Below, one piece after another: positions 7,544-17,937 of a stretch of DNA of 64,000 nucleotides (positions within the stretch are counted from its first letter, which is position 1; each line of letters starts with the position of its first letter). Below the pieces are notes generated by a model that did no database searches, was not told where the DNA came from, and worked only from the letters and a program-made list of their open reading frames with translations. A program made the position numbers and the translations under genes. This DNA comes from Kocuria turfanensis (GTDB lineage Bacteria; Actinomycetota; Actinomycetes; Actinomycetales; Micrococcaceae), in the NCBI RefSeq assembly GCF_001580365.1, contig NZ_CP014480.1:3678170-3742169 (forward strand), written 5' to 3'.

Positions 7544-10530
7544 TGGCGACTCGTACTTCCCCTGCCCGCAAGGGCGCCTCGACGTCGCGTGGCAAGAACA
7601 GCACGTCTTCCGCGCGGTCGTCGGGAACCAACCGGAAAACCCCCACCCGCCCCGCCACCGCGGCGCGGGGCTCCTCCGCGCGCCCGGCCGACAGCTCGCC
7701 GGGAGCGCTGCACGCCCTCGGCGCCGCCCTGCTGTGGTGCGCCCGCGTGGTCGGGGGCGCCTGGACGGCCGTCGCCCACGTGGTCGGCGGCGCGGTGCGC
7801 CGGATGGGCACCCTGCGCACCGACGTGCCCGCCGAGCGGCTGCGCGACGGCGGGGCGCTCTTCCTGCTGCTGCTCGGGCTGCTCAGCGCCGCCGTGGAGT
7901 GGTGGAACCTGCCCGCCGCCCCGGCCGCCTGGATCGCCGTGCCCGCCGCCGTGGTGCACCAGGTGCTCGCCGGCACCTTCGGCTGGATGGCCCTGGTCCT
8001 GCCCCTGCCCCTGACCGGCTTCGCCCTGCGCCGCTTCCGGCACCCGGAGGAGACCTCCGCCAACAACCGGATCGCCATCGGCCTGGGCGCCGCGGTGGTG
8101 GCCGGCTCGGGCCTGGCCCATCTCTTCCTGGGCCACCCCTCGATGAGCGACGGCCGCGAGGCCCTGGCCGCTGCCGGGGGTACCGTCGGGTTCCTCGCCG
8201 CCGACCCGCTCAGCGCCCTCGTCACCCCGGTCGGGGCCGGCGCGGTGTTCGTCGCCGTCCTGTTCCTGTCCGTGCTCGTGATCACCGCCACCCCCGTGAA
8301 CCTCATCGGTCCCCGGCTGAAGCAGGGCTACTGGCGGCTGATGGGCCAGGACGGGCCCGTCTCCGCGACCGACCTGTCCTCCGAGCACCACGACCGCTCC
8401 TACCTCGACGAGCACCACGCGCGCGCCGAGGCCGCCAAGACCCGGCGGCAGAAGCGCCGCGAGCGCAAGGAGGCCGAGGCCGAGCGGCGCGCCCTGGACG
8501 GCTACCGCGGGGACGAGGCCTTCGAACGGGCCGTCGTCGACCAGGAGCAGTCCGGGGCCGAGGCCCCCACCCGCGTCTTCGACGTCGACTCCGCCCGCGC
8601 CGCCCGGCGCAAGGCCGCCGCCGCAGGGGCCGCCGGCACCGCGGAGGCGGCCGGGACACCGGCCGAGGAGCAGGCGCCGCAGCCCCCGGCCGGTCCGCGC
8701 CCGGGCCAGAAGCGCCCCACCCAGGAGCAGGTCGCCGCCACGAGGCTGCGCCGGGAGCAGGGCCTCGAGCCGGCCGCGGACACGGCCGCCGGCTCCGGCT
8801 CCCCGGCCCTCGAGGACGTGGCGGCCGCACCGGCGGGCTCGACCTCCGTCACCGCCCGCACGCACACCCCCGAGGCCCCCATCCCGGCCCGGGCGGAGCA
8901 GCTCAAGCTCGAGGGGGACATCGCCTACTCCCTGCCCACGCCCGGGGCGCTCGTGCAGGGCCCCCCGCCCAAGGAGCGCTCGGAGGCCAACGACGCCGTG
9001 GTCGCCGCCCTGACCAGCGTCCTGGAGCAGTTCAACGTCGACGCCGTGGTCACGGGCTTCTCCCGCGGGCCCACCGTCACCCGGTACGAGATCGAGCTGG
9101 GCTCCGGCACGAAGGTCGAGCGGGTCACGGCGCTGTCGAAGAACATCGCCTACGCGGTGGCCTCCGCCGACGTGCGCATCCTCTCGCCGATCCCGGGCCG
9201 CTCGGCGATCGGGATCGAGATCCCCAACACCGACCGCGAGACGGTGTCCCTCGGCGACGTCCTGCGCTCGCACAACGCCCGCAAGACCGAGCACCCCATG
9301 GTCATGGGCGTGGGCAAGGACGTGGAGGGCGGCTACGTGGTGGCCAACCTCGCGAAGATGCCGCACCTGCTCGTGGCCGGCGCCACCGGGGCGGGCAAGT
9401 CCAGCTTCGTGAACTCGATGATCGTCTCGCTGCTGATGCGCGCCACCCCCGACGAGGTGCGGATGGTCATGGTCGACCCCAAGCGCGTCGAGCTGACCGC
9501 CTACGAGGGCGTCCCGCACCTGATCACCCCCATCATCACCAACCCCAAGAAGGCCGCCGAGGCGCTGCAGTGGGTCGTGCGGGAGATGGACGCCCGCTAC
9601 GACGACCTCTCCCACTACGGCTACAAGCACGTCGACGACTTCAACAAGGCCGTGCGCAACGGCAAGGTCCAGCCCGAGCCCGGCTCCAAGCGGGTGATCC
9701 GGCCCTATCCGTACCTGCTCGTGATCGTGGACGAGCTCGCCGACCTCATGATGGTCGCCCCGCGCGACGTCGAGGACGCGATCGTGCGGATCACCCAGCT
9801 AGCCCGCGCGGCCGGGATCCACCTGGTGCTCGCGACCCAGCGGCCTTCCGTGGACGTGGTCACCGGCCTGATCAAGGCCAACGTGCCCTCCCGGATGGCG
9901 TTCGCCACCTCCTCGGTCACCGACTCCCGGGTGGTCCTGGACCAGCCCGGCGCCGAGAAGCTCATCGGCCAGGGCGACGCCCTCTTCCTGCCCATGGGCG
10001 CCTCCAAGCCCATGCGCGTGCAGGGCGCGTGGGTCTCCGAGTCGGAGATCCACGAGGTCGTCGACCACGTCAAGGGCCAGATGAAGGCCCACTACCGGGA
10101 CGACGTCGTCCAGGAGGCCCCCAAGAAGGCCATCGACGAGGACATCGGGGACGACCTCGACGTGCTCCTGCAGGCCACCGAGCTCGTGGTCACCACGCAG
10201 TTCGGCTCCACCTCCATGCTGCAGCGCAAGCTGCGGGTGGGCTTCGCCAAGGCCGGCCGGCTCATGGACCTGCTGGAGTCCCGCGGCGTCGTCGGGCCCT
10301 CCGAGGGCTCCAAGGCCCGGGACGTGCTCGTCAAGCCCGACGACCTCGCCGCGACCCTGGCCGTGCTCCGCGGCGAGGAGCCGCCGGCGCCGGCCGGCGG
10401 GACCGGCGGATCCGTCGACTACGGGGAGGACCCGGTCGAGGCCTCGCTGGCGGCCACCGCGGTCGACCACCACGACGGCGCCGAGGACCCCGAGGGCTCC
10501 GAGGACGCCTGGCAGCTCACCGGCCGCTGA
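7543..10530 (+). CDS. ftsK: DNA translocase FtsK
   Basis: FtsK anchors at the septum and pumps chromosomal DNA during division. The 995-residue protein has a basic Ser/Thr-rich N terminus, about four membrane helices (residues ~105-265), a long charged Ala/Pro-rich linker (to ~450), then the motor: Walker A GATGAGKSS near residue 613 and Walker B LLVIVDELADLMM near 725. The C-terminal gamma winged helix (residues ~870-935, FGSTSMLQRKLRVGFAKAGRLMDLL) reads the orienting KOPS-type sequences. The first ~55 residues are a low-complexity leader. pgsA follows 38 bases later. Confidence 0.97.
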   Translation: MATRTSPARKGASTSRGKNSTSSARSSGTNRKTPTRPATAARGSSARPADSSPGALHALGAALLWCARVVGGAWTAVAHVVGGAVRRMGTLRTDVPAERLRDGGALFLLLLGLLSAAVEWWNLPAAPAAWIAVPAAVVHQVLAGTFGWMALVLPLPLTGFALRRFRHPEETSANNRIAIGLGAAVVAGSGLAHLFLGHPSMSDGREALAAAGGTVGFLAADPLSALVTPVGAGAVFVAVLFLSVLVITATPVNLIGPRLKQGYWRLMGQDGPVSATDLSSEHHDRSYLDEHHARAEAAKTRRQKRRERKEAEAERRALDGYRGDEAFERAVVDQEQSGAEAPTRVFDVDSARAARRKAAAAGAAGTAEAAGTPAEEQAPQPPAGPRPGQKRPTQEQVAATRLRREQGLEPAADTAAGSGSPALEDVAAAPAGSTSVTARTHTPEAPIPARAEQLKLEGDIAYSLPTPGALVQGPPPKERSEANDAVVAALTSVLEQFNVDAVVTGFSRGPTVTRYEIELGSGTKVERVTALSKNIAYAVASADVRILSPIPGRSAIGIEIPNTDRETVSLGDVLRSHNARKTEHPMVMGVGKDVEGGYVVANLAKMPHLLVAGATGAGKSSFVNSMIVSLLMRATPDEVRMVMVDPKRVELTAYEGVPHLITPIITNPKKAAEALQWVVREMDARYDDLSHYGYKHVDDFNKAVRNGKVQPEPGSKRVIRPYPYLLVIVDELADLMMVAPRDVEDAIVRITQLARAAGIHLVLATQRPSVDVVTGLIKANVPSRMAFATSSVTDSRVVLDQPGAEKLIGQGDALFLPMGASKPMRVQGAWVSESEIHEVVDHVKGQMKAHYRDDVVQEAPKKAIDEDIGDDLDVLLQATELVVTTQFGSTSMLQRKLRVGFAKAGRLMDLLESRGVVGPSEGSKARDVLVKPDDLAATLAVLRGEEPPAPAGGTGGSVDYGEDPVEASLAATAVDHHDGAEDPEGSEDAWQLTGR

Positions 10531-10568
10531 GCCCGCACCGACCACCACCACCAGGAAGCGAGCACCCG

Positions 10569-11174
10569 ATGAGCCCTGCGGACCCGGCCTCCAACCTCAA
10601 CCTGCCCAATGCGCTCACCGCCCTGCGCATCGTGCTGGTGCCCTTCTTCGTCTGGTTCCTGTGGGCGGGCGGCACCCAGGGGGAGGACTCCGCGGCCATG
10701 CGGTGGGCCGCCCTCGCGGTGTTCGCCGTGGCCATGTACACCGACAAGCTCGACGGCGACATCGCCCGGGCCCGCGGGCTGATCACCAGCTTCGGCAAGA
10801 TCGCCGACCCGATCGCGGACAAGCTGCTCACCGGGGCCGCCTTCGTGGTGCTCTCGATGCTGGGGGAGCTGTGGTGGTGGGTGACCGTGGTGATCCTGGT
10901 GCGCGAGTGGGGCATCACGGTCCTGCGCTTCGTCGTGATCCGCTACGGGGTGATGGCCGCCTCCAAGGGCGGCAAGCTCAAGACGGTCCTGCAGACCGTC
11001 GCGCTGCTGCTGCTGCTCCTGCCCCTGGCCCCGCTGGTGGGGGCCTGGTGGCCGTGGCTGGGCTGGACCGTCATGGGCGCCGCGCTGGTGGTCACGGTGG
11101 TGACCGGCGTGGACTACGTGGTCAAGGCCGTGCAGCTGCGCCGCCGCTCGCTGGCCGGGCGGAACCCGGCGTGA
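10569..11174 (+). CDS. pgsA: CDP-diacylglycerol-glycerol-3-phosphate 3-phosphatidyltransferase
   Basis: This 201-residue membrane enzyme makes phosphatidylglycerol phosphate. It carries the complete CDP-alcohol phosphotransferase signature D-x2-D-G-x2-A-R-x8-G-x3-D-x3-D (Asp59, Asp62, Gly63, Arg67, Asp80, Asp84) and about five hydrophobic helices. The start ATG 10569 lies 13 bases after AGGAAG, and the protein begins SNLNLPNALTALRI as the family does. Its last codons overlap the cinA start (GTGA at 11171). Confidence 0.93.
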   Translation: MSPADPASNLNLPNALTALRIVLVPFFVWFLWAGGTQGEDSAAMRWAALAVFAVAMYTDKLDGDIARARGLITSFGKIADPIADKLLTGAAFVVLSMLGELWWWVTVVILVREWGITVLRFVVIRYGVMAASKGGKLKTVLQTVALLLLLLPLAPLVGAWWPWLGWTVMGAALVVTVVTGVDYVVKAVQLRRRSLAGRNPA

Positions 11175-11665
11175 GCGGCCCGCGGCCGGGCGCCGCCGCG
11201 CTCGTCGAGGCGGCCGTCCGGCGGGGCCTGACGATCGCCACCGCCGAGTCGCTGACCGGGGGCGCCCTGGCCGCCGCCGTGGTCGACGTCCCCGGGGCCT
11301 CGGGCTGCTTCGAGGGCGCGGTCGTGTCCTACTCCAACCGGGTCAAGACCGAGGTCCTCGGCGTCCCGGCGGCGCTGCTGGCCGAGCGCGGCTCCGTGGA
11401 TCCCGACGTCGCGGCGGCCATGGCCGAGGGCGCCCGCCGGGTGCTGGGCACGGACTGGGCCGTGGCCACCACCGGCGTCGCCGGCCCGGAGCCGCACGAC
11501 GGCCGGCCGGTGGGCACGGTCTTCCTCGGCCTGGCCGGCCCCCGGGGCGCGACCGCCGTGGAGCTGCAGGCGACGGGCGACCGCGCGGCCGTCCGGGCGG
11601 CCACCGTGGCCGCGGCCCTGGAGCGGCTCACCGCCGCCATCCTGCTCCCAGACAACTCCCAGTGA
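11171..11665 (+). CDS. cinA: CinA C-terminal domain protein (nicotinamide-nucleotide amidase type)
   Basis: This 164-residue protein consists only of the CinA C-terminal domain (PncC-like), which in characterised relatives deamidates nicotinamide mononucleotide. Motifs are TAESLTGG (residues ~24-31), VVSYSNRVKTEVLGV and TTGVAGPEP. The N-terminal molybdopterin-binding-like domain of full CinA is absent, as in many actinobacteria. Start GTG overlaps the pgsA stop by four bases, so translation is probably coupled. Confidence 0.9.
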   Translation: MSGPRPGAAALVEAAVRRGLTIATAESLTGGALAAAVVDVPGASGCFEGAVVSYSNRVKTEVLGVPAALLAERGSVDPDVAAAMAEGARRVLGTDWAVATTGVAGPEPHDGRPVGTVFLGLAGPRGATAVELQATGDRAAVRAATVAAALERLTAAILLPDNSQ

Positions 11666-11681
11666 AAAAGTGCGGTCGGCG

Positions 11682-11708
11682 GGGAAGAATGGAAACGTCA
11701 GGGTGGTT
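11682..11708 (+). promoter_or_regulatory. Candidate SigR/SigH-type (oxidative/heat stress) promoter before clgR
   Basis: GGGAAG (11682-11687) and GTT (11706-11708) are separated by 18 bases. This nearly matches the GGAAT-N18-GTT consensus of the SigR/SigH group of actinobacterial ECF sigma factors; the last -35 base differs. clgR is a known target of such sigma factors in Streptomyces, Corynebacterium and Mycobacterium. Confidence 0.5.
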
Positions 11709-11829
11709 AGCAATGATCGCAGGCTCGAGTTGAGCCGTTCGAAGTCAAGATGTCGACCGGCCGGCGCCGGGGACACCGTCCGCAGCAGGCGGTGACACTG
11801 CCGCACACATGAGGAGACAAGCGATTCAC

Positions 11830-12261
11830 ATGACGAAGCAACCCGTGTCCGTCAATGGCGTCGTCCGTTGGAAGGACGTGGGCCTGGACGAGCACAGCGG
11901 TACCGAGACGAAGGACATGAAGATGGGTGTACTCCGCCAGGAGATCGGTGAGGTTCTCCGCAACGTCCGTCAGCGTCAGGGGCGCACCCTCCGGGAGGTC
12001 TCCCACAGCGCCCGCGTCTCCCTCGGCTACCTGAGCGAGGTGGAGCGCGGGCAGAAGGAGGCCTCCTCGGAGCTGCTCGCCTCGATCTGTGCCGCCCTCG
12101 ACATCCCGATGTCGCAGATGCTGCGCGAGGTCGCCGACCGGCTCGCCTACGCCGAGGGCCTCCTGGTCCCGGACACGGTGCCCAGCGACCTGACCGAGCA
12201 GTACTCGCGGGAGTTCGGCCGCGTCAACGGCGGCGAGGCCGCCGCGGCCGGCGCCCGCTGA
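11830..12261 (+). CDS. clgR: ClgR-family XRE transcription regulator
   Basis: The protein has one helix-turn-helix domain ([20 protein letters not shown] through [16 protein letters not shown]) with the ClgR hallmark [21 protein letters not shown]. In relatives ClgR activates clp protease genes and is itself a Clp substrate. The place between cinA and recA is where ClgR lies in actinobacteria. The start is uncertain: ATG 11830 (143 residues) lies 13 bases after GAGGAG, ATG 11809 has no ribosome site, and ATG 11917 or 11923 behind AAGGA would give the short N terminus seen in many relatives. The C terminus ends in an Ala-rich tail, a possible degradation signal. Confidence 0.88.
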   Translation: MTKQPVSVNGVVRWKDVGLDEHSGTETKDMKMGVLRQEIGEVLRNVRQRQGRTLREVSHSARVSLGYLSEVERGQKEASSELLASICAALDIPMSQMLREVADRLAYAEGLLVPDTVPSDLTEQYSREFGRVNGGEAAAAGAR

Positions 12262-12295
12262 GCAGCCCGGGCGGTCTCCCGCCCACCACGACGTC

Positions 12296-12335
12296 CCGGA
12301 GGGCTCGTCGGTCCCAGGACCGCCGGGCCCTCCGG
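12296..12335 (+). terminator. Nested hairpin, candidate terminator after clgR
   Basis: Outer arms CCGGAGGGC (12296-12304) and GCCCTCCGG (12327-12335) enclose an inner stem CGGTCC/GGACCG (12309-12322). No T-run follows, as is usual for GC-rich actinobacterial terminators. Confidence 0.5.
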
Positions 12336-12478
12336 CACGTGACCGCCCCGCCGCCGGCACCGCGACGGGCCCCGCGCGGCGGGACACCGCACGACGACGC
12401 ACCACGACGACGCATCACGACGGGGCACGACCCCGCACTGCGGACCGGCAGGACGCAGCACGACCGAGGAGGACGCGC

Positions 12479-12700
12479 ATGAGGCTCAGCAGCTTCTGGG
12501 AGCTGATGGCCGACGAGTTCGGGGCGGGCTACAGCAAGGTCCTGGCCCGGGACCTGGTGCTCGGGGAACTCGGTCACCGCACGGCCGAGGAGGCCATCGA
12601 GGACGGGGAGGACCCGCGCACCGTGTGGTTCGCCCTGTGCCGGGCGCAGGACGTGCCGGAGTCGCGCTGGTGGGGCGCGGACCGGCCCCCGCGGGGCTGA
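12479..12700 (+). CDS. DUF3046 protein
   Basis: This 73-residue protein matches the short DUF3046 family (MRLSSFWELMADEFGAGYS at the N terminus), almost always encoded just before recA in actinobacteria. GAGGAGG precedes the ATG. The function is unknown; the conserved place beside recA is the only clue. Between clgR and this gene (12262-12478) lie a nested hairpin and some short ACGACG-rich repeats, but no other gene. Confidence 0.85.
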   Translation: MRLSSFWELMADEFGAGYSKVLARDLVLGELGHRTAEEAIEDGEDPRTVWFALCRAQDVPESRWWGADRPPRG

Positions 12701-12724
12701 TCCGCGCCGCTCCCGGCGCGCCCG

Positions 12725-12756
12725 TGGACCCGGGGAGGGTTCGAAGGTATATTCGA
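12725..12756 (+). promoter_or_regulatory. recA promoter with LexA (SOS) box
   Basis: TGGACC (12725-12730), 17 bases and TATATT (12748-12753) form a good promoter. The -10 lies within an inverted repeat TCGAA-N6-TTCGA (12741-12756), the outer part of the actinobacterial LexA operator CGAAC-N4-GTTCG. The same arms occur near lexA at 25546-25561. LexA bound here would block the promoter. Confidence 0.75.
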
Positions 12757-12931
12757 CACCGCAGCGTGGACTGCACAGCCCGCTCCCGTCCGGGCCGCCG
12801 GCCGGTGGGCGTCCCCAGGCCCGGTGCGGAGGCCTTAGGGTGTCCGACCGCGGCGATACCGTGGAACACGAAACGACCAGCAAGAACGGTTCCGGCCGCA
12901 CCGGCGGAACCCCCCGACCACGAGGTGAACC

Positions 12932-14041
12932 ATGGCAGCCAAGGGCAACAAACAGAGCGCCGACCAGCAGTTCGGCAGCGACCGCGAGAAGGCTCTCGAG
13001 ACCGTCCTCGCGCAGATCGACAAGAACTACGGCAAGGGCTCGGTGATGCGCCTGGGCGACCGCCCGGCCACCAAGATCGAGACCATCCCCACCGGCTCCA
13101 TCGCGATGGACGTCGCGCTGGGCATCGGCGGGTTCCCGCGCGGGCGCGTCGTGGAGATCTACGGCCCGGAGTCCTCCGGCAAGACCACCGTGGCGCTGCA
13201 CGCGGTGGCCAACGTGCAGAAGGCCGGCGGGATCGCCGCCTTCATCGACGCCGAGCACGCCCTGGACCCCGCCTACGCCGAGAAGCTGGGCGTGGACACC
13301 GACAGCCTGCTGGTCTCGCAGCCGGACACCGGTGAGCAGGCCCTCGAGATCATGGACATGCTGGTGGGCTCCGGGTCCATCGACATCATCGTGATCGACT
13401 CGGTGGCGGCCCTGGTGCCCAAGGCCGAGATCGAGGGGGAGATGGGCGACAGCCACGTCGGTCTGCAGGCACGGCTCATGAGCCAGGCGCTGCGCAAGAT
13501 CACCGGCCGGCTCTCGCACTCGAACACCACCGCGATCTTCATCAACCAGCTGCGCGAGAAGATCGGCGTGTTCTTCGGCAGCCCCGAGACCACCACCGGT
13601 GGCAAGGCGCTGAAGTTCTACGCCTCGGTGCGCGTGGACGTGCGCCGCATCGAGACGCTCAAGGACGGGGCGAACCCGGTGGGCAACCGCACCCGCGCCA
13701 AGATCGTCAAGAACAAGATGGCCCCGCCCTTCAAGCAGGCCGAGTTCGACATCCTCTACGGGGAGGGCATCTCCACCGAGGGCGGGCTCATCGACATGGG
13801 CGTGGAGCACGGCATCGTGAAGAAGTCCGGGGCCTGGTTCACCTACGAGGGGGACCAGCTCGGGCAGGGCAAGGAGAACGCCCGACGTTTCCTGAAGGAC
13901 AACCCGGAGCTGGCGGAGGAGATCGAGCGACGGATCCTGGTCAAGCTCGGGATCGTGGCCGAGCCCGAGAGCGCCGCGGAGGCCGAGGAGGAGTCGCCGG
14001 TCGCCGGACTGCCCTCCGAGGTCGGCGGCCCGGCCTTCTGA
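12932..14041 (+). CDS. recA: Recombinase RecA
   Basis: RecA forms filaments on single-stranded DNA, pairs homologous strands and triggers LexA self-cleavage. The 369-residue protein is complete, with Walker A GPESSGKT (residues 78-85), loop L2 around [22 protein letters not shown], and an acidic Glu-rich C-terminal tail. There is no intein. The ATG follows GAGGTG at six bases. The 5' leader is about 170 bases from the SOS-controlled promoter. recX follows nine bases later. Confidence 0.98.
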   Translation: MAAKGNKQSADQQFGSDREKALETVLAQIDKNYGKGSVMRLGDRPATKIETIPTGSIAMDVALGIGGFPRGRVVEIYGPESSGKTTVALHAVANVQKAGGIAAFIDAEHALDPAYAEKLGVDTDSLLVSQPDTGEQALEIMDMLVGSGSIDIIVIDSVAALVPKAEIEGEMGDSHVGLQARLMSQALRKITGRLSHSNTTAIFINQLREKIGVFFGSPETTTGGKALKFYASVRVDVRRIETLKDGANPVGNRTRAKIVKNKMAPPFKQAEFDILYGEGISTEGGLIDMGVEHGIVKKSGAWFTYEGDQLGQGKENARRFLKDNPELAEEIERRILVKLGIVAEPESAAEAEEESPVAGLPSEVGGPAF

Positions 14042-14049
14042 GCGGGTCC

Positions 14050-14682
14050 GTGACCGAGAGCCCCTACGCACGCCGGCGCCGCCGGTCCTCCGCCCGCCAC
14101 CGCGGGCCGGAGGACCCGGCGGCGTCGGCGTCCGCGGCCCAGGACCCGGAGCCCGACCCGCGGGAGGTCGCCCGGGCGATCGTGCTGCGCCAGCTCACGG
14201 CCTCGGCCAAGAGCCGCCGGCAGCTCGAGGACAAGCTCGCCGATCGCAACGTCCCCGAGGACGTGGCCGGGGAGGTGCTGGACCGCTTCGAGGAGGTCGG
14301 CCTCGTCGACGACGCCCAGTACGCGGAGCTCTACGTCCGCTCCCGCGCCGGCTCCCGCAAACTGGCCCGCTCGGCGATCCGCCGGGAACTGGCCACCCGC
14401 GGCGTCCCGGGCGAGCTCGCCGAGGCGGCGCTCGAGCAGCGCACCGACGAGGACGAGCGGGCCGACGCCGCGGAGCTGGTGCGCCGGAAGCTGCCGGCGG
14501 GACTGGACCTGACGGACCGCACCGAGCGGGGCCGGGCGGTGCGCCGGCTGGTCGGGATGCTCGGGCGCAAGGGCTACGCCCCGGGACTGGCCTTCGCCGT
14601 CGTCAAGGACGAGCTCGAGGCCCGCACCGGCGCCCCCGCGGACGACGACGGCGTGGACGAGACCTACCCCGACACCCCCTGA
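14050..14682 (+). CDS. recX: Regulatory protein RecX
   Basis: RecX caps RecA filaments and limits recombinase activity. The 210-residue protein has the three-helix repeats of the family ([62 protein letters not shown]) after a basic N-terminal ~45-residue extension. Start GTG lies nine bases after recA, so it is expected to share the SOS-controlled transcript. Confidence 0.92.
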   Translation: MTESPYARRRRRSSARHRGPEDPAASASAAQDPEPDPREVARAIVLRQLTASAKSRRQLEDKLADRNVPEDVAGEVLDRFEEVGLVDDAQYAELYVRSRAGSRKLARSAIRRELATRGVPGELAEAALEQRTDEDERADAAELVRRKLPAGLDLTDRTERGRAVRRLVGMLGRKGYAPGLAFAVVKDELEARTGAPADDDGVDETYPDTP

Positions 14683-14771
14683 CCGGCAACGGGCCCGCCG
14701 CGCCCGGGGGCTGCGGGGCCGGCGGCCCGCTGCGCCCCGGCCCGGACGGGACGGGCGCCGCCCGCGGCCCG

Positions 14772-14784
14772 TACAATTGCCCGG
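14772..14784 (+). promoter_or_regulatory. Leaderless promoter of miaB
   Basis: TACAAT (14772-14777) ends six bases before the GTG at 14784. Confidence 0.6.
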
Positions 14785-16313
14785 TGATCTCGACCCCTGC
14801 CGCCCAGCCCACGGACCCGACCGCGTCCTCCGCCGCCCCCGCTCCGCGCTCCTACGAGGTGCGCACCTTCGGGTGCCAGATGAACGTCCACGACTCCGAG
14901 CGGATCACCGGTCTGCTCGAGGCCGCCGGCTACGTCCCGGCCGCGGGCGGCGAGCCGGACCTCGTGGTCTTCAACACCTGCGCGGTGCGCGAGAACGCCG
15001 ACAACAAGCTCTACGGCAACCTCGGCCAGCTCGTGCCGGCCAAGAAGCGCAACAAGGACCTGCAGATCGCGGTGGGCGGCTGCCTGGCCCAGAAGGACCA
15101 GGACACGATCCTGGAGAAGGCCCCGTGGGTCGACGTCGTCTTCGGCACGCACAACATCGGCTCGCTGCCGACCCTGCTGGAGCGCTCCCGGCACAACGCC
15201 GAGGCCCAGCTCGAGATCCTCGACGCCCTCGAGGTCTTCCCCTCGACGCTGCCGACCAAGCGGGACAGCGCCTACTCCGGCTGGGTGTCGATCTCCGTGG
15301 GCTGCAACAACACCTGCACGTTCTGCATCGTGCCCTCGCTGCGCGGCAAGGAGCGCGACCGCCGGCCGGGCGACGTCCTCGCCGAGGTGCAGGCGCTGGT
15401 GGACGACGGCGCCGTGGAGGTCACCCTGCTCGGGCAGAACGTGAACTCCTACGGCGTGGAGTTCGGGGACCGCGGCGCCTTCGCCAAGCTGCTGCGCGCC
15501 TGCGGGCAGATCGAGGGCCTGGAACGGGTGCGCTTCACCAGCCCGCACCCGGCGGCCTTCACCGACGACGTCATCGACGCCATGGCCGAGACCCCCAACG
15601 TGATGCCCCAGCTGCACATGCCGCTGCAGTCCGGCTCGAACCGGGTGCTCCGGCAGATGCGCCGCTCCTACCGCTCCCGGCGCTTCCTCGAGATCCTGGA
15701 CACGGTCCGCGAGCGGATCCCGCAGGCCGCGATCACCACCGACATCATCGTGGGGTTCCCGGGGGAGACCGAGCAGGACTTCCAGGGCACCCTGGACGTC
15801 GTGGCCGCCTCCCGCTTCTCCTCGGCCTACACCTTCCAGTACTCGATCCGGCCCGGCACCCCTGCGGGGGAGATGGCCGACCAGGTGCCCAAGGCCGTGG
15901 TGCAGGAGCGCTTCGAGCGCCTCGTGGCCCTGCAGGACCGGATCGCGGCGGAGGAGAACCGCCGGATCGTCGGGCGCCGGGTGGAGCTGCTCGTCACGGC
16001 GGAGGCGGGCAAGAAGTCCGGGCTGACCCACCGGCTCTCCGGCCGGGCCCAGGACCAGCGGCTCGTGCACTTCTCCGTGCCGCAGGGCGCGGAGGCCCCC
16101 CGGCCCGGCGACTTCGTGACCGTCACCGTGACCGACGCCGCCGCCTACCACCTCATCGCCGACCCCCGCGAACCGGGGGAGTACGCGCTGCGGCGCTCCC
16201 GGGCCGGCGACGCCTGGGACCGCCGCCAGGCCGAGTCCTGCGGCGTGCCCGCCGCCGACGGCCCCGGGCCGCGCCCCGTGAGCCTGGGCATGCCCAGCCT
16301 GCCCGTCCGGTGA
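14784..16313 (+). CDS. miaB: tRNA-2-methylthio-N6-dimethylallyladenosine synthase
   Basis: MiaB is a radical-SAM enzyme that methylthiolates isopentenyl-A37 of tRNA. The 509-residue protein has the N-terminal UPF0004 domain with three iron-sulfur cysteines ([23 protein letters not shown]), the radical-[11 protein letters not shown] motif (about residues 173-180) and a C-terminal TRAM domain (about 390-455). A 40-residue tail follows. GTG start with leaderless promoter. miaA begins inside its stop codon, so the two steps on A37 are coupled. Confidence 0.96.
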   Translation: MISTPAAQPTDPTASSAAPAPRSYEVRTFGCQMNVHDSERITGLLEAAGYVPAAGGEPDLVVFNTCAVRENADNKLYGNLGQLVPAKKRNKDLQIAVGGCLAQKDQDTILEKAPWVDVVFGTHNIGSLPTLLERSRHNAEAQLEILDALEVFPSTLPTKRDSAYSGWVSISVGCNNTCTFCIVPSLRGKERDRRPGDVLAEVQALVDDGAVEVTLLGQNVNSYGVEFGDRGAFAKLLRACGQIEGLERVRFTSPHPAAFTDDVIDAMAETPNVMPQLHMPLQSGSNRVLRQMRRSYRSRRFLEILDTVRERIPQAAITTDIIVGFPGETEQDFQGTLDVVAASRFSSAYTFQYSIRPGTPAGEMADQVPKAVVQERFERLVALQDRIAAEENRRIVGRRVELLVTAEAGKKSGLTHRLSGRAQDQRLVHFSVPQGAEAPRPGDFVTVTVTDAAAYHLIADPREPGEYALRRSRAGDAWDRRQAESCGVPAADGPGPRPVSLGMPSLPVR

Positions 16314-17239
16314 GCGCCGAGGCCCTGCCGGTCGTCGCCGTCGTCGGCGCCACCGGCACCGGCAAGACCGCCCTGGGCGTGGAGCTGGCCCTGCGGCTGG
16401 GCGGTGAGGTGGTCAACGCCGACTCGATGCAGTTCTACCGCGGCATGGACATCGGCACCGCCAAGGCCACCGCCGAGGAGCGGCGCGGGGTGCCCCACCA
16501 CCTGCTCGACGTCCTGGACGTCACCGAGGAGGCCTCGGTGGCCGGCTTCCAGCAGCAGGCCCGGACCTGCTTCGCGCAGATCCGCGCCCGCGGCCGGGTC
16601 CCCGTCCTGGTCGGCGGTTCCGGGCTCTACGTCCGTGCGGCCCTGGACGTGCTGGAGCTGCCGGGCACGGACCCGCGGATCCGGGCCCGGCTGGAGCGGG
16701 AGCTTGCCGCGGAGGGCCCCGGCGCGCTGCGCGAGCGCCTGCTCCGGGTCGACCCCGAGTCCGCGGCCCGGGTGCGCGACGACCGCCGGCTGGTGCGCGC
16801 CCTGGAGGTGTGGGAGCTGACCGGGCGCCCGTTCGCCTCCTTCATGCCCCGCCGGGAGTACGTGGCGCCGACGGTGCAGCTGGCCCTGGACGTCGACCGC
16901 GCGGAGCTGCACGCCCGGCTGGCCCGGCGGGTGGAGGCCATGGTGGCGGCCGGACTGGAGGCCGAGGTGCGCGAGCTGGCCGGGCGCGGACTGCGCGCCG
17001 GGCGCACCGCCTCCCGCGCCCTGGGCTACGGGCAGTTCCTCGACGTCGTCGACGGCCGCGCCTCGGCAGCGGACGCCGCCGAGGCCACGGTGGTGGCCAC
17101 CCGGCAGTTCGCCCGCCGCCAGCTGACCTGGTTCCGGGCGGACCCGCGGGTGCACTGGCTGGACGCCGCCGGGCCCGGGCTGGCGGATCGGGCCGTGCAG
17201 CTCGTGCAGCGGTCCCGGCCCGGTCCCGACGGTCCCTAG
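16310..17239 (+). CDS. miaA: tRNA dimethylallyltransferase
   Basis: MiaA adds the dimethylallyl group to A37 of tRNA, producing the substrate of MiaB. The 309-residue protein shows the P-loop GATGTGKT (residues 13-20), the catalytic [15 protein letters not shown] segment and ALGYGQFLD. Start GTG overlaps the miaB stop by four bases. Its TAG stop shares the palindrome CTAG with the stop of the convergent gene on the other strand. Confidence 0.95.
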   Translation: MSAEALPVVAVVGATGTGKTALGVELALRLGGEVVNADSMQFYRGMDIGTAKATAEERRGVPHHLLDVLDVTEEASVAGFQQQARTCFAQIRARGRVPVLVGGSGLYVRAALDVLELPGTDPRIRARLERELAAEGPGALRERLLRVDPESAARVRDDRRLVRALEVWELTGRPFASFMPRREYVAPTVQLALDVDRAELHARLARRVEAMVAAGLEAEVRELAGRGLRAGRTASRALGYGQFLDVVDGRASAADAAEATVVATRQFARRQLTWFRADPRVHWLDAAGPGLADRAVQLVQRSRPGPDGP

Positions 17240-17937
17240 CCGGACGGGCCGTCGACCGCGGTGGAGCGGCGCAGCCACCACCCGTCCGCGGCGGACACCG
17301 GGACGATGAGCAGCCAGCTCCACGCGGCGGCTCCGGGGTCCCAGAACGCCACCGGGATGCTGAGGGCGAAGACGACCGGCGCCGGCAGGAGCCCGCGCAG
17401 CACGTAGCGGTACAGGCCGGCGTCGACCTCGGTCGCCATCAGCCCGGCGTGCCACGCGTGGGCCCACACCAGGTTCAGCGAGGCGTAGACGGCCGCCGAC
17501 ACCGCGGCGTACAGCGCCGCCGGCCAGGGCGAGCCGCCGCCGCCGTAGTCGCTGAGCAGGCTCGTGGGCATCGGCAGCAGGGCGATGAAGAACAGGCACA
17601 GCAAGTTCAGCCCCTGCAGGCGCCCGTCGATGCGCCGGATCACGGTGAACCGGCGGTGGTGGCTCATCCACGCCGTGCCGATGACGGCGAAGCTCAGGAC
17701 GTAGGCGAGGAACTGCGGCAGATGAGCCCGCAGCGCCGGCTCCAGCTGCTCCGGCGGGAGGTCCCCGGGGAGGATGAGCTCCAGGACCAGCAGCGTCATG
17801 GCGATGGCGAACACGGCGTCGCTGAAGAACACGGTCCGCTCGGTGGACTCACCGGTGCCGACCAGCCGGCGGTACGTCCGGGCGGGCCCGGCGCGGCGTG
17901 CCGGGCGGGCCCGCGGCTCATCGGCCACCGGGCCCAC
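17236..17937 (-). CDS. TMEM175-type (DUF1211) integral membrane protein, probable potassium channel
   Basis: This 233-residue protein has about six hydrophobic helices and the TMEM175 signature [11 protein letters not shown] (residues 38-48) in helix 1. Characterised bacterial relatives are K+ channels, with this motif lining the pore. A basic N terminus of ~35 residues precedes it. GTG 17937 or GTG 17928 are both possible starts; either overlaps the end of the upstream LssY-C gene, so the two are likely co-transcribed. Function as a K+ channel is inferred from the family. Confidence 0.8.
   Translation of the reverse strand: MGPVADEPRARPARRAGPARTYRRLVGTGESTERTVFFSDAVFAIAMTLLVLELILPGDLPPEQLEPALRAHLPQFLAYVLSFAVIGTAWMSHHRRFTVIRRIDGRLQGLNLLCLFFIALLPMPTSLLSDYGGGGSPWPAALYAAVSAAVYASLNLVWAHAWHAGLMATEVDAGLYRYVLRGLLPAPVVFALSIPVAFWDPGAAAWSWLLIVPVSAADGWWLRRSTAVDGPSG

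Noticed and set aside
12932..14041. Intein in recA
   Set aside because: The protein is 369 residues and collinear with normal RecA.
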